Below, in pieces: positions 8,395 through 17,463 of a DNA stretch of 42,505 nt. Numbering within the stretch: position 1 is the first letter of the stretch; every line of letters begins with the position of its first letter. Below the pieces are notes generated by a model. That model searched no databases. It had not been told where the DNA came from and worked only from the letters and a program-made list of their open reading frames with translations. The stretch lies in the NCBI GenBank assembly GCA_020853795.1, contig JADYYF010000129.1:1-42505 (forward strand), given 5' to 3'. Origin of the DNA: Candidatus Zixiibacteriota bacterium. GTDB taxonomy: Bacteria > Zixibacteria > MSB-5A5 > CAIYYT01. A program made the position numbers and the translations under genes.

Positions 8395-9489
8395 TTACAC
8401 TTTTCTCAATATTTCGACGATCCGTTTCGCTGCGTGGCCGTCCCACAACTCCGGGATCCGCCCGCGCTTCGGCGCGCCGTCCAAAATCGCCGCCACCGTC
8501 TGCAGGATTTTCGCCCGGTCGTTGCCGGTCATCACGTTGGTGCCGACATCCACCGTAATCGGCCGCTCCGTGTTCTCCCGCATCGTAATGCAGGGAATCT
8601 GCAGGTAGGTCGTCTCCTCCTGAATCCCGCCCGAATCAGTCAGCACGAACTTGCACTTGTGCGTCAACCGGCAAAAATCCACGTACCCCAGCGGCTCGGT
8701 GATCATCAGGTTGCCCTGCTGAGTTGCCGCTTCCAAACCGAACCGCGCGATATTTTGCTGCGTCCGCGGATGGCACGGAAACACCACCGGAATCCGCTGC
8801 GCCACCTGCCCGATGGTCTCCAGGACGTACCGCAGCGTTTCCGGATGATCGACGTTCGACGGCCGGTGCAGCGTCATCAGCGCATAGCCCTGCGGCTGCA
8901 AGCCCAACTGCTCCAGCACCTCCGACCGTTCGGCAACCTTGATCGTCTCCAGCAGCGAGTCGATCATGATATTGCCGGTGAAAAACACCTTTTCGTCCGC
9001 GATCCCTTCGTGCCGTAAATTCCGCATCCCCGACTCTTCCGTCACAAATAAGTAATCCGACAAATGATCGGTGACAATGCGGTTGATCTCCTCCGGCATC
9101 GTGCGGTCAAAACTGCGCAGCCCCGATTCCACGTGCGCCATTTTGACCCCCATCTTCGCCGCCACCACCGCCGCCGCCAGCGTCGAGTTGACGTCGCCGA
9201 ACACCACAATGATGTCGGCCTTCTCCGCAATCACGGCCTCCTCGATTCCGAGCATGATCTTGGCCGTCTGCTGCGTGTGCGAGCCGGAACCGACGCCCAG
9301 GCTGATGTCGGGCGGCGCCATGCCGAGATCGTTGAACAGCCAATCGGAAAGATTCTGGTCGTAATGCTGACCGGTATGGACCAGCTTGGTCGTGAAATCA
9401 TTCGTGTATTTATTCAGTTCCCGCATCAGCGGCGCGGCCTTCACGAAATTCGGCCGCGTCCCGACGACGCAGAGCAGCTTTTTCGCCAT
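8395..9489 (-). CDS. wecB: UDP-N-acetylglucosamine 2-epimerase (non-hydrolysing)
   Basis: A 364-residue protein from ATG 9489, chosen because GGAGGAAA sits about 7 nt upstream and the sequence then begins MAKKLLCVVGTRPNF, the usual start of the family. The enzyme interconverts UDP-GlcNAc and UDP-ManNAc in the cytoplasm. Visible motifs are TRPNFVK, HTGQHYD, FGDVNST, HVESGLRS followed by MPEEINR (catalytic acidic region), a family His in TLHRPSNVD, FPCHPRT, and SDSGGIQEE with RENTERP for UDP binding. Length and motif order match functional WecB/MnaA enzymes. It supplies ManNAc or a derived sugar to the neighbouring polysaccharide genes. It is divergent from the flippase gene across a 153-bp gap. 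Its stop is 400 bp from the surface-protein start, so it is probably a separate unit. Confidence 0.95.
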   Translation of the reverse strand: MAKKLLCVVGTRPNFVKAAPLMRELNKYTNDFTTKLVHTGQHYDQNLSDWLFNDLGMAPPDISLGVGSGSHTQQTAKIMLGIEEAVIAEKADIIVVFGDVNSTLAAAVVAAKMGVKMAHVESGLRSFDRTMPEEINRIVTDHLSDYLFVTEESGMRNLRHEGIADEKVFFTGNIMIDSLLETIKVAERSEVLEQLGLQPQGYALMTLHRPSNVDHPETLRYVLETIGQVAQRIPVVFPCHPRTQQNIARFGLEAATQQGNLMITEPLGYVDFCRLTHKCKFVLTDSGGIQEETTYLQIPCITMRENTERPITVDVGTNVMTGNDRAKILQTVAAILDGAPKRGRIPELWDGHAAKRIVEILRKV

Positions 9490-9533
9490 TTGCGTTTCCT
9501 CCGGCGCTAATATACTATTCATCGGCATTGAGA

Positions 9534-9578
9534 CCAGAACTCCCTGCAAATTTCCCGCTCCCGAAGTGGAGTTTCTGG
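9534..9578. repeat. Imperfect inverted repeat in the wecB/flippase divergent promoter region
   Basis: The arms are 9534-9543 (CCAGAACTCC) and 9568-9578 (GGAGTTTCTGG), complementary apart from one bulged base, 24 nt apart. The position between two divergent starts would suit an operator, or a leader hairpin for either transcript. There is no independent support. Confidence 0.3.
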
Positions 9579-9642
9579 ATCGTTAACACCAGACTGAAAC
9601 CGTGTTGTACATTTCGCCAAAACTTCCGACACTCTAAGCGCA

Positions 9643-11133
9643 ATGAGCAGAGAGCTTAAGACCCTTCTCAAACACGGTTCGGTCTATACCTTCGGTATCA
9701 TCCTGGGACGCCTGGTCTCGTTCCTGATGATCCCCCTTTACACCAATTATCTGACCGCCGCTGATTACGGCGTCCTGCAGCTGCTCGCCACCACGATCGA
9801 TATCGTCTCGACGGTCTTCGGCGTCGGCCTGTCCACCGCCATGGTCCGCTCCTTTCATCAAACCGAGGACGAGGCCGAAAAACGCCGCGTGGTTTCCACC
9901 GCGCTGGTCGGCGCCGTCACCTTGATGGGTACCGTCGCCGGCATCTGCCTGCTCTTTGCGCCGCAGTTCTCGCAACTGCTGTTCCATTCGAACGACAATG
10001 CCTACCTGTTCCGCATCATGTTCATCAGCATGTTCCTCAGCAGCGGCATCGAACTACCGATGGTCTTCCTGCGGGTCAAACTCCGTTCCGGCCGCTTCGT
10101 CCTGATCAGCCTGCTTAAGACCACGGTCCAGCTGTCGCTCAATATCTACTTTCTCGTCGTCCTCAACCAGGGCGTCGCCGGCATTCTTTACAGCACGCTG
10201 ATCTCGTCGCTGATCTTCATTGCCTATCTTGGGATCACGACGTTCCGCGAGGTCGGCTTCCGCTTCGAGTTCGCCAAGTATCGCGCCATGCTCAGCTTTG
10301 GCGCGCCGCTGATCATCTCCGACGTCTCGGCGTTCATCATGACCTATTCCTCGCGCTACTTTCTCAATTATCTGGCCAACCTGACCGTCGTCGGCCTCTA
10401 TTCGCTGGCCTTCAATTTCGGCATGGTCCTCTCGCAGTTGCTGAATGCACCCTTCATGTCTATCTGGGGTACCGAGATGTTCAAGTACGCCAAGCTTCCT
10501 GACGGCAAAGCGATCTTCTCGAAAATTCTCAACTACTACCTGCTCGTCGCGCTCTTCGTCACCCTCGGGCTGTCGCTGCTGACCCGCGACGCCTTGCGCA
10601 TCATGTCCAAACCGGAATTCTGGAGCGCCTACAAATACGTCTCGCTGATCAGCATCTCCTACATTCTCTTCGGCGTCATGTATATCGCCGGCGCCGGGAT
10701 TCTCATCATGGGCAAGAGTAAGTACCGCGCGATCTCAACCGCACTGGCGGCGGTTGCGAATCTCATTCTCAATTTCGTCCTGATCCCGCCCTTCGGCGGC
10801 TTCGGTGCGGCGCTGGCGGCGGTCGGCTCATTTTTGGTGCGCGTTGTCATCGACATCTACTATTCGCAGAAGCTGTTCCCGGTCACTTATGACCTGCGCC
10901 GCGTTGTCCACATGAGTGTGATCTTCACCGTGCTGCTGTTGGCGGCGATCGGCGTGCAAATCGAGAATCTCTGGCTGTCGATCTTGTTCAACATCGGCGT
11001 TGTTCTGCTCTTTCCGTTGTTGGTCTATGCCACCGGCGTTCTGACTGCGGAGGAGAAGTACTGGGCGCGCCGCTTGATCAAGAATCCAATCGCCGCACTG
11101 GGCGCGTTGCGCTCGCGGGAGTCGGTCGGATGA
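9643..11133 (+). CDS. Wzx-type oligosaccharide flippase (MATE/MOP superfamily)
   Basis: A 496-residue, strongly hydrophobic protein with about 12-14 membrane helices. The N-terminus HGSVYTFGIILGRLVSFLMIPLY and then LTAADYGVLQLL is characteristic of polysaccharide-specific flippases, as is the charged loop after helix 2 (RSFHQTEDEAEKRRVV). It should move a lipid-linked repeat unit from the cytoplasmic to the outer face of the inner membrane. Length is normal for Wzx. The next gene, a glycosyltransferase, follows on the same strand after 48 bp, so they probably form a two-gene operon. The substrate cannot be read from sequence. It is the only flippase in the window, so it is the natural exporter for the surrounding cluster. 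Confidence 0.9.
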   Translation: MSRELKTLLKHGSVYTFGIILGRLVSFLMIPLYTNYLTAADYGVLQLLATTIDIVSTVFGVGLSTAMVRSFHQTEDEAEKRRVVSTALVGAVTLMGTVAGICLLFAPQFSQLLFHSNDNAYLFRIMFISMFLSSGIELPMVFLRVKLRSGRFVLISLLKTTVQLSLNIYFLVVLNQGVAGILYSTLISSLIFIAYLGITTFREVGFRFEFAKYRAMLSFGAPLIISDVSAFIMTYSSRYFLNYLANLTVVGLYSLAFNFGMVLSQLLNAPFMSIWGTEMFKYAKLPDGKAIFSKILNYYLLVALFVTLGLSLLTRDALRIMSKPEFWSAYKYVSLISISYILFGVMYIAGAGILIMGKSKYRAISTALAAVANLILNFVLIPPFGGFGAALAAVGSFLVRVVIDIYYSQKLFPVTYDLRRVVHMSVIFTVLLLAAIGVQIENLWLSILFNIGVVLLFPLLVYATGVLTAEEKYWARRLIKNPIAALGALRSRESVG

Positions 11134-11181
11134 ACACCGGTCGGAACTTCCCAAAAAACGATTCCCAAGCAGGCTGAGACT

Positions 11182-12546
11182 ATGGCCACCAAGCAGAAAC
11201 AAATCGTCATGATCGCTTACTACTACCACCCCGACCTCGAGGTCGGGGCGGTGCGCAGCGTGAAGTTCACCAAGTTCCTGCCCGAGAGCAACTGGCGACC
11301 GATCATCGTGACAGTGCACACCAAATACTATCAGCGCCTCGACCCGCATCCGTTGCCGTTTGAATGCGAAGTCCATCGCACCTCCAAGTGGCCGACGCAG
11401 GCGGAAATCTACCAGTGGCTGAAGAGCCGGCTGCGCCGGTCGTCTGCAGCCGCGACTGCTTCCGGCTCGGCTCCGGCTTCGAGTCTCGATTCTGCCGCGC
11501 CCCCGGTCAGCGGCCGCCCGCCGATCTGGAAGCGGCTGATGAGCGCCCTCTTCTGGATTCCCGATTATCAAATCGGCTGGCTGGTACCGGGCACCTGGCG
11601 GGCAATCAAGCTCGTGCGCAAGTACGATGCGGACGTGCTCTACAATTCCGGCCCGCCGCGCACCGGCCATTTGATGGCGCTATTGGCCAGTCTCGCGACC
11701 GGCAAGCCGCTGGTCGTCGACTATCGCGACCCGCTGGTCAGCCTGCAGCCACCCCGGACTCTTGGGCGCAAGATCTCCATTTTCTTCGAACGGTGGATCG
11801 AGCGCCGCGTTCTTAAGCGTGCCGCCCTCGTCATTACCACCACGCCGGAGTATCGCGATCTGCTCAGCCAGCTCTACCATCCGCTTCTCCATGGTAAGTG
11901 TCATTCTGTCATCAACGGCTTTGATGCCGAGGATTTCCCCCAGGTGCCGGAGGCTGCTCCCGCCGTCAATCGGCCGATTCACTTTCTTTACGCCGGGACG
12001 CTCTATCAGGGACGTGATCCGCGCGAACTCGTGGTCGCGCTCGGTGCGCTGGTCCGTGAGGGTTTCCTGCGATTGAGTGAGATTGCGGTGGATTTTTACG
12101 GTCCGGTCGAGATCGATCCGGCGCCGCTCCGCCAGATCATCGCGGACAGCGGTCTGAGCGATGTTATCACTTTCCGACCGATGGTACCGCGCCGCGATTA
12201 TCTGCAGCTCATCGGCTCAGCCGACGTGCTCGTCCTGCTGCAATCGGAAACGACGCCGGTTCAAATCCCCGCCAAGGCTTTCGAGTACCTGGCCACCGGC
12301 GGCGAAATCCTCGTGATGAGCCAGCCGGGATCGACAACCAAGCTCTTCCACCAATTCCCCAATGCCCATATCGCTGCGCCGAATGATGCCGCGGAAATCA
12401 AGGAACGCGTCCGCGCGATCATTACCCGCCTGCGCTCCGGCCTGGGCGATCGCCGCAAGAATCTCGCGGCGCTTACCCCGTTGCATAAACGTGAATTGAC
12501 GAAGGAATTTGCCGGCTTGCTCGATGCCCTCCTCGAGCGACGCTAA
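11182..12546 (+). CDS. Glycosyltransferase family 4 protein
   Basis: A 454-residue protein with the two Rossmann-like halves of a GT-B enzyme. The N-terminal half begins QIVMIAYYYHPD and carries an extra Ser/Ala/Pro-rich linker around residues 85-110. The C-terminal half contains FLYAGTLYQGRDP, followed by VLVLLQSETTPVQIPAKAFEYLATG, the donor-binding loop typical of GT4 enzymes in exopolysaccharide loci. The usual E-x7-E pattern is altered here (PAKAFEYLATGGE). It should transfer a sugar from a nucleotide donor to a lipid-linked glycan on the cytoplasmic face. It follows the flippase by 48 bp and ends 13 bp from the convergent GT2 gene. Donor and acceptor are unknown. Confidence 0.85.
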   Translation: MATKQKQIVMIAYYYHPDLEVGAVRSVKFTKFLPESNWRPIIVTVHTKYYQRLDPHPLPFECEVHRTSKWPTQAEIYQWLKSRLRRSSAAATASGSAPASSLDSAAPPVSGRPPIWKRLMSALFWIPDYQIGWLVPGTWRAIKLVRKYDADVLYNSGPPRTGHLMALLASLATGKPLVVDYRDPLVSLQPPRTLGRKISIFFERWIERRVLKRAALVITTTPEYRDLLSQLYHPLLHGKCHSVINGFDAEDFPQVPEAAPAVNRPIHFLYAGTLYQGRDPRELVVALGALVREGFLRLSEIAVDFYGPVEIDPAPLRQIIADSGLSDVITFRPMVPRRDYLQLIGSADVLVLLQSETTPVQIPAKAFEYLATGGEILVMSQPGSTTKLFHQFPNAHIAAPNDAAEIKERVRAIITRLRSGLGDRRKNLAALTPLHKRELTKEFAGLLDALLERR

Positions 12547-12559
12547 TCACTGGAAAGCA

Positions 12560-13588
12560 TCAATTGTGGCGCCTGAGCAGCGTCCGCACGGCCCGCCGGC
12601 CATCGAGAATCCCTTTGGCAAGACTGCCGGGAAGCGCTGCCAGCACCGCCAGCGGTAGCGGCGGATGGTTGATTCGGCTCAATTCGGTGCGCGCGGCCCG
12701 CGTGTCGCCCCGCAATATCAACCGCCCGACACGGTACACCTGTTCTTCCCGCAGCCTTTGATAGTAGTAATCTCCATACTGCGATAGAAACTCAGGATCT
12801 GCCCCCCACACGCGCTGCATTATCGTGATGCGCGCCGTCGCCAGTTCCAGCATGTCCAGATCGGTAAGCTGCTGCCCCGTGTGCTGGTGTACGAGCGTCG
12901 TCTCGCAGTGGAGGTATACCCCCTTGCCGTGTCCCGTCAACTGACTCGAAAATTCCCACTCCTCGGCCGTCGACGTGTCTTCGGCAAACCGCACGCGTGC
13001 CTCAATCAATTCGCGGCGCACGATCAGCGTATCGACCGAGACATAGTTCGTGCGCAACTGTGAGCGATAGAGATTGACACATTCGTGGCAGGGACAGTCG
13101 GTTGCGCCGGCCGGCAACGGCATCCAGGCCGACAGCGGCTGCGCCGGTCCAACGATCTCGTCCCAGTTGAGTTCGCGGTCCTCCTGCGTCTCCAGCGCAA
13201 ACGGCCGCACCGTCCCGTCACGGAACTCCGTCCGAAAATTCGTGTAGCAGTACAACAACTCGCTGCGCGCCGCCATTACTTCCCGCAGCAAGTCGAGATG
13301 TCCCGGCATCCACTCGTCGTCCGAATCGAGGAACGTCAACAGCGGCTTGGTTGCCTCCCGCAGGCCGCGGTTGCGTGCCGCACCCGCTCCACCGTTCGAC
13401 GCCTTAATGTACCGCAGCCGGCCGCGATAGGCAGCCAGCACCTCCGCCGTGTTGTCGGTCGAGCCGTCGTCAATGACGATAAGCTCGTCCTCCGCGCGCA
13501 TCTGCGCCAGCACCGATTCCACGGCCCGAACGATTAGATGCGCCCGATTGTAGGTCGGAATGACAACCGAAACCGCCAGAGAAAGCAT
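12560..13588 (-). CDS. Glycosyltransferase family 2 protein with a Cys-rich insert
   Basis: A 342-residue GT-A enzyme. It begins with VSVVIPTYNRAH, followed by VIDDGSTDNT (nucleotide binding), GAGAARNRG and FLDSDDEW (DxD metal site), all in the expected first ~110 residues. The middle part has an unusual run DCPCHEC (about 13076-13100) just before the acceptor region, which may bind a metal. The C-terminal ~80 residues are helical and basic and end LRRHN, with no membrane helix. It is the last gene of the long leftward run and lies 58 bp beyond the deacetylase. It probably adds one residue to the repeat unit. The linkage cannot be predicted. Confidence 0.88.
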   Translation of the reverse strand: MLSLAVSVVIPTYNRAHLIVRAVESVLAQMRAEDELIVIDDGSTDNTAEVLAAYRGRLRYIKASNGGAGAARNRGLREATKPLLTFLDSDDEWMPGHLDLLREVMAARSELLYCYTNFRTEFRDGTVRPFALETQEDRELNWDEIVGPAQPLSAWMPLPAGATDCPCHECVNLYRSQLRTNYVSVDTLIVRRELIEARVRFAEDTSTAEEWEFSSQLTGHGKGVYLHCETTLVHQHTGQQLTDLDMLELATARITIMQRVWGADPEFLSQYGDYYYQRLREEQVYRVGRLILRGDTRAARTELSRINHPPLPLAVLAALPGSLAKGILDGRRAVRTLLRRHN

Positions 13589-13646
13589 TACCGAAATCGC
13601 CTTATCCTTGCCCTTCGCCGCGGCGAAGCACCATCGGAGCTACCGG

Positions 13647-14717
13647 CTACTGCGCCGGGTCCGGAACCGGCCAGCGCCTGCGACAATATTCCTGCCCCAA
13701 CGACCGCGACAACAGCGGTTGTGATGTCGACAATGGCAGCATCATGCGCCGCAACAAGAAGAGATCCGAGTCCTTATCGACATATCCCCACCAACTCGTC
13801 GCCGCATAGAGGAAATGGTGTTTCTTCAATATCTCTGCAAAGCGCCGGTAGCCCTCGACATCGTAGCCGTAGGGGTAGGCGAAGCCGGTCACCTTGGTCC
13901 CCAGCCGCTTTTCGATTACCCGCCGCGATTCTACGATTTCCTGTTCAGCGGCCGCGAGGTCCAGGTATGACAAGTTCGGATGCGAGCAGGTATGCGCGCC
14001 GAATTCGATGCCATAGGCGGCCATCTCCTTAATCTGCTCCCAGCTCAGCGGCGGTTCCGTTGCCGGCGGCGCCTCTCCGTCACCCAACACGCGGTAGATC
14101 TGCGCCAGCAGTGTCGTGCGCGCGTTATCCGCCATCCGCATCAGGCAATTGCCGAGGTCCTCGTGAAACCGCTCTTTCCCGGCCGGCGTGTTCGGCGCGG
14201 CGCGGCGCGTCCCCCGCAACTTAATCTCGAGCAGGCGTTCGATGGCGGTAATCTTCTCCCCGGTCAGCTCGCAGCGGTCGATTCGCAGCGTCAAGTCGGT
14301 CCACCACAACCGCATCTTCCCGTCGATCCAGTCGGTCGGCAGGTAGATCGTCGCCTTGATGCCGTGCCGCTTCAGTATCGGGAAGGCGATCTCGAAGTTT
14401 GACCGGTAACCGTCGTCGAAGGTCAAGGCTGCGGTCGGTTCGCGCAGATCGCCAAGGTGCTTGATCTCCGTTAGCGCTTCGGCGACCGTGAGGATCCGGA
14501 ACCGCTTCTTGAGCGCGACGATCACCGCCTCAAGTTCTGCGGCGCACGGCGGATCGATGTTGTACCAGTGGCGGCCCTTGTCCTCGTCGCTGACCACGTT
14601 GTGAAACATCTGCATCAGCAGACGCTTGTTCTTCGGCCGGCTCAATTTCTCTTGCAGCCAATAATAGCCGCCATAGTAGAACGCGGTCTTGACCAGGTCT
14701 TTCGGATTCGGACTCAC
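13647..14717 (-). CDS. Polysaccharide deacetylase (NodB/CE4 family)
   Basis: A 356-residue protein from a GTG at 14717, 4 bp past the stop of the upstream GNAT gene, so probably translationally coupled; no strong ribosome site is seen. NodB motifs are intact: TFDDGY at 99-104 (catalytic and metal Asp) and HTCSH around residue 243 (two metal His), then FAYPYGYD as motif 3. There is a ~100-residue insertion between motifs 1 and 2, and no signal peptide or membrane helix is clear. It would remove N-acetyl (or O-acetyl) groups from a polysaccharide or its lipid-linked precursor. It is one of three deacetylase-fold proteins in the window, and the one at 25323-26402 shares the long insertion. Family confident, substrate unknown. 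Confidence 0.9.
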   Translation of the reverse strand: MSPNPKDLVKTAFYYGGYYWLQEKLSRPKNKRLLMQMFHNVVSDEDKGRHWYNIDPPCAAELEAVIVALKKRFRILTVAEALTEIKHLGDLREPTAALTFDDGYRSNFEIAFPILKRHGIKATIYLPTDWIDGKMRLWWTDLTLRIDRCELTGEKITAIERLLEIKLRGTRRAAPNTPAGKERFHEDLGNCLMRMADNARTTLLAQIYRVLGDGEAPPATEPPLSWEQIKEMAAYGIEFGAHTCSHPNLSYLDLAAAEQEIVESRRVIEKRLGTKVTGFAYPYGYDVEGYRRFAEILKKHHFLYAATSWWGYVDKDSDLFLLRRMMLPLSTSQPLLSRSLGQEYCRRRWPVPDPAQ

Positions 14718-14721
14718 GGGA

Positions 14722-15897
14722 CTAATGCGCTCTTTGGCCTTTCCCCAGCCAGCGTTTGATTCGTGCGGTCTGGCCGCCCAGGAATAGTTTGCCGGCCTGC
14801 TTGCTGAACCGATTCACATAGCCATGAAAGATACACAGCAGAGCCGCAAAACTGCGATTGTAAATCGTCATCGCCAGCTCCCGCTGCTCCGTGTCGGTCC
14901 AGGCATACTTGTACTCCTCAAAACCGCGCAAGAAATCGAACCTGGTGCAACCGCGTTGAATGGCCGCCTCGAGACACTGCGTTAACAGGATCTTGATAAC
15001 GCTGGCCCCCGGCACCGCTCCGCGATCAATCCCGGGCAAATAAAAGTGCACGGCCTTGTTGTACACGAATCCATAGAACGCGGCAATCGGCCGGCCGCTG
15101 AGTTCCAGGCTGCACAGAAAGAGCTGCTTCTTGCCGACCAGACTGGCCGCCAGCTCATGGTGGAACCGGGAAAACCGCGGGCTGGCAAAACTGCCCGCCG
15201 CGCCGCGCTCCTGCCACGATTTCTCATGCAAGTCGATCAAGATCTGCAAAAACTGCGGCACCTCTTCGGGCCGTTCGCAAAACCGCAGCTCCAGCGGCCC
15301 GAGTTTCTGCGCGACCTCCACCGGCTCGCGAATGTTGCGCCGCTGCTTCGAATTGAACGAGGCAAAAAACTTGTCCCAGGAATCGGGCAGATCGACATAG
15401 AGGCAGATCGTGTAGTCGCGCAACACCAGCCCCAGGCACCGGTCGTCACTTTCCGCCAACAGGTGAATGTTGTGGAACACGTGCGAATCCGCCGGCACGT
15501 ACTCGTAGCTCCAGATGTCCCACTCCTTGCGCAGCGAACCGTAAAGCTCGTCCCAGATGAGACGGCTAATCCCATAGGTATGGCTTTTGGGAATAATCAA
15601 GTCCATGTGATCCGGACAAGCTTCTTCCGAACCGATAAAACGGAGAATCTTGAGCCGGCCCACGCCCCACTGCCGCCGTGTCTCCACCCAGAACGGCGCC
15701 AGTGCGACCAGGTTCTCGTCGTCATATACGCCCAGGCAGAGCAAGGAATGGTCGTCGAGATAGACATCCAGCCAGTGCGACAACCAGGTCCAGGTCATGA
15801 AGAAGCTGTTGTTCCAGCTGCGACGGACGATTTCGTCCCACTGCTTGGCGATCGCCTCAACCTCGGCGCGCGTGCGAAAACACTTGATGTGCAACAT
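14722..15897 (-). CDS. GNAT-fold acetyltransferase of the CelD/BcsL type
   Basis: A 391-residue protein beginning MLHIKCFRTRAEVEAIAKQWDE, followed by FFMTWTWLSHWLDVY, the usual N-terminal half of proteins grouped with CelD/BcsL (Acetyltransf_6). The second half holds FNSKQRRNIRE, then an RPIAAFYGFVYNKAVHFYLPGID strand/helix set and FDFLRGFEEYKYAWT, the C-terminal signature of this double-GNAT fold. Members are linked to polysaccharide and cellulose synthesis and are thought to acylate sugar or aminoacyl groups; the activity of most is untested. It sits 4 bp upstream of the deacetylase, so acylation and deacetylation may act on the same sugar. It lies 137 bp downstream of the paired ligases, which could supply the activated acyl group (inference). 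Confidence 0.8.
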   Translation of the reverse strand: MLHIKCFRTRAEVEAIAKQWDEIVRRSWNNSFFMTWTWLSHWLDVYLDDHSLLCLGVYDDENLVALAPFWVETRRQWGVGRLKILRFIGSEEACPDHMDLIIPKSHTYGISRLIWDELYGSLRKEWDIWSYEYVPADSHVFHNIHLLAESDDRCLGLVLRDYTICLYVDLPDSWDKFFASFNSKQRRNIREPVEVAQKLGPLELRFCERPEEVPQFLQILIDLHEKSWQERGAAGSFASPRFSRFHHELAASLVGKKQLFLCSLELSGRPIAAFYGFVYNKAVHFYLPGIDRGAVPGASVIKILLTQCLEAAIQRGCTRFDFLRGFEEYKYAWTDTEQRELAMTIYNRSFAALLCIFHGYVNRFSKQAGKLFLGGQTARIKRWLGKGQRAH

Positions 15898-16034
15898 CTA
15901 TACTTCGACCACCGGCGTTGTGCCCCAACCCATTCTGACTATCGGCAAATTGAAAAGTTTTCCCGTAGCGCGGATATGAATATCAGTTCTGCCCGTCCCT
16001 GTCAATCTCAGTCCGTGCCGGATCGCCCGCACGG

Positions 16035-17435
16035 CTAAAACCCCAGCGGCACTTTCGAGATCACCCAGCGGAATTTACCGGCCGCCGTGCGCGGGATGGA
16101 GTCGACGAATACGACCGACACCGTAACTTGCTCTCCGAAAACTTCGCGGAGCAGATTAGTGATGAACTGCGTGTCACCTTCCTGGTAGCCCGGTCCGCGC
16201 TTCACGCGCATCTCCACGTGGTGCAAATCTTCCTGGACAATTTGCGACTCCGTGATGTTGATCAGATGCTTGGTGACGGCATTCAGAACTGACGAGGAGA
16301 TATAGCGACCGTCCGGAGTCACTACAATATCCTCATCCTTGCTCGTTACTCCACTCATGCGGGGAAACGGGCAGCCGCAGCGGCACGTCTGTCGGTCCAG
16401 TGCCGTGACATCACTCGTTTCATATCGCAACAGCGGCATCGAGAAGTTGTGCAAACCGGTTGCGATGATTCGCCCCATCGCTCCATCGGCGCCCCCGCTG
16501 GGCGTGCCGTCGGCGATCTCGACCAGTCCGAAATCGGTGTTGAAATGTTTCTCTTCGTGCTCGCGACACTCGGTGGCAAACACGACCCGTTCAGCCATCC
16601 CATAGAAGTCGAATACGCGGCAGGCAAAGGCCCGCTCAATCGACTTACGCTGCGTCACCAACAACGGCTCCGACGACGTAAACACCGCCTTGAGCGGAAA
16701 GGTCTCGCCGCGACGATTGAGATACCCGGCCAGAATTGAAATTGTCGAAGGATAACCCTCGACGGCCGAGGCCTCGAACCGCGCCAATTTTTCGAAATAG
16801 GCCGGCAAATTCTCCGACGCGAGATGAAATGACGAACAGAACAGATGATTCAGTACCCGATTGTGGCGCCAATACGGCGGCCGCGTCTGCTCCAACGGCG
16901 CGACCCTCCGACCCAGAAAGAACGCGATGGGATCGCCGGGGTTGATCCCGGCCAGTCGCTTCTGCCGCCAGTCAACCACCGTTTTCAGGACGCAGACATT
17001 CCGGTCCCACACCAGCCGCAACGGCGATCCGGTTGTGCCGGAGGTATAGCCGACAATGCGATCCGCCTTCCCGGCATTGCCGGCAATCAGCCTGTCACCG
17101 TTCTCCGCCACCTGCCGGCGCGTCAAGACCGGCAATTTCGCCAAGTCGTCAGCTCCCCGAAAATCGCGCGGCGTTAGCTTCCGGTCGTCCATAACCTCGC
17201 GATAATATGGCACGTGGTGATAACAGTGTTCGACCAAGTGGCGCAGTCGCTCCGACTGGTACTCCGCCAATTGTGCCGGTGTCCAATTGAGGTGATGCTC
17301 GAACTCGGCCAGCAGGCGTTCGAATTTCCGGCCGTATTCGCGGAAAAATAACTTCAGTCCGTAGAGACTGATTCCCAGATCCTGCAGAAAAAAGGGGCTG
17401 TGTTTATAGATCGATTGCAGAAGCGCGCTGCTCAT
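16035..17435 (-). CDS. CapK/PaaK-type adenylate-forming ligase, copy 1
   Basis: A 466-residue protein from ATG 17435. The frame is open to 17558, but that would overlap the upstream gene by 95 bp, whereas 17435 leaves a 28-bp gap. ANL-superfamily motifs are in order: GYTSGTTGSPL (phosphate loop), DFYGMAER (A5-like), a Cys-rich loop CRCGCPF, RYETSDV, and near the end PRTAAGKFRW with the expected catalytic Lys. Such enzymes activate a carboxylic acid as an acyl-adenylate, usually then making a CoA thioester. Homologues called CapK occur in capsule loci, where the substrate is generally unknown. A second, distinct copy lies directly upstream. No acyl-carrier protein is visible in the window. Confidence 0.85.
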   Translation of the reverse strand: MSSALLQSIYKHSPFFLQDLGISLYGLKLFFREYGRKFERLLAEFEHHLNWTPAQLAEYQSERLRHLVEHCYHHVPYYREVMDDRKLTPRDFRGADDLAKLPVLTRRQVAENGDRLIAGNAGKADRIVGYTSGTTGSPLRLVWDRNVCVLKTVVDWRQKRLAGINPGDPIAFFLGRRVAPLEQTRPPYWRHNRVLNHLFCSSFHLASENLPAYFEKLARFEASAVEGYPSTISILAGYLNRRGETFPLKAVFTSSEPLLVTQRKSIERAFACRVFDFYGMAERVVFATECREHEEKHFNTDFGLVEIADGTPSGGADGAMGRIIATGLHNFSMPLLRYETSDVTALDRQTCRCGCPFPRMSGVTSKDEDIVVTPDGRYISSSVLNAVTKHLINITESQIVQEDLHHVEMRVKRGPGYQEGDTQFITNLLREVFGEQVTVSVVFVDSIPRTAAGKFRWVISKVPLGF

Positions 17436-17463
17436 TCCACCTGACGATGTTGGTTCTCTGCTC

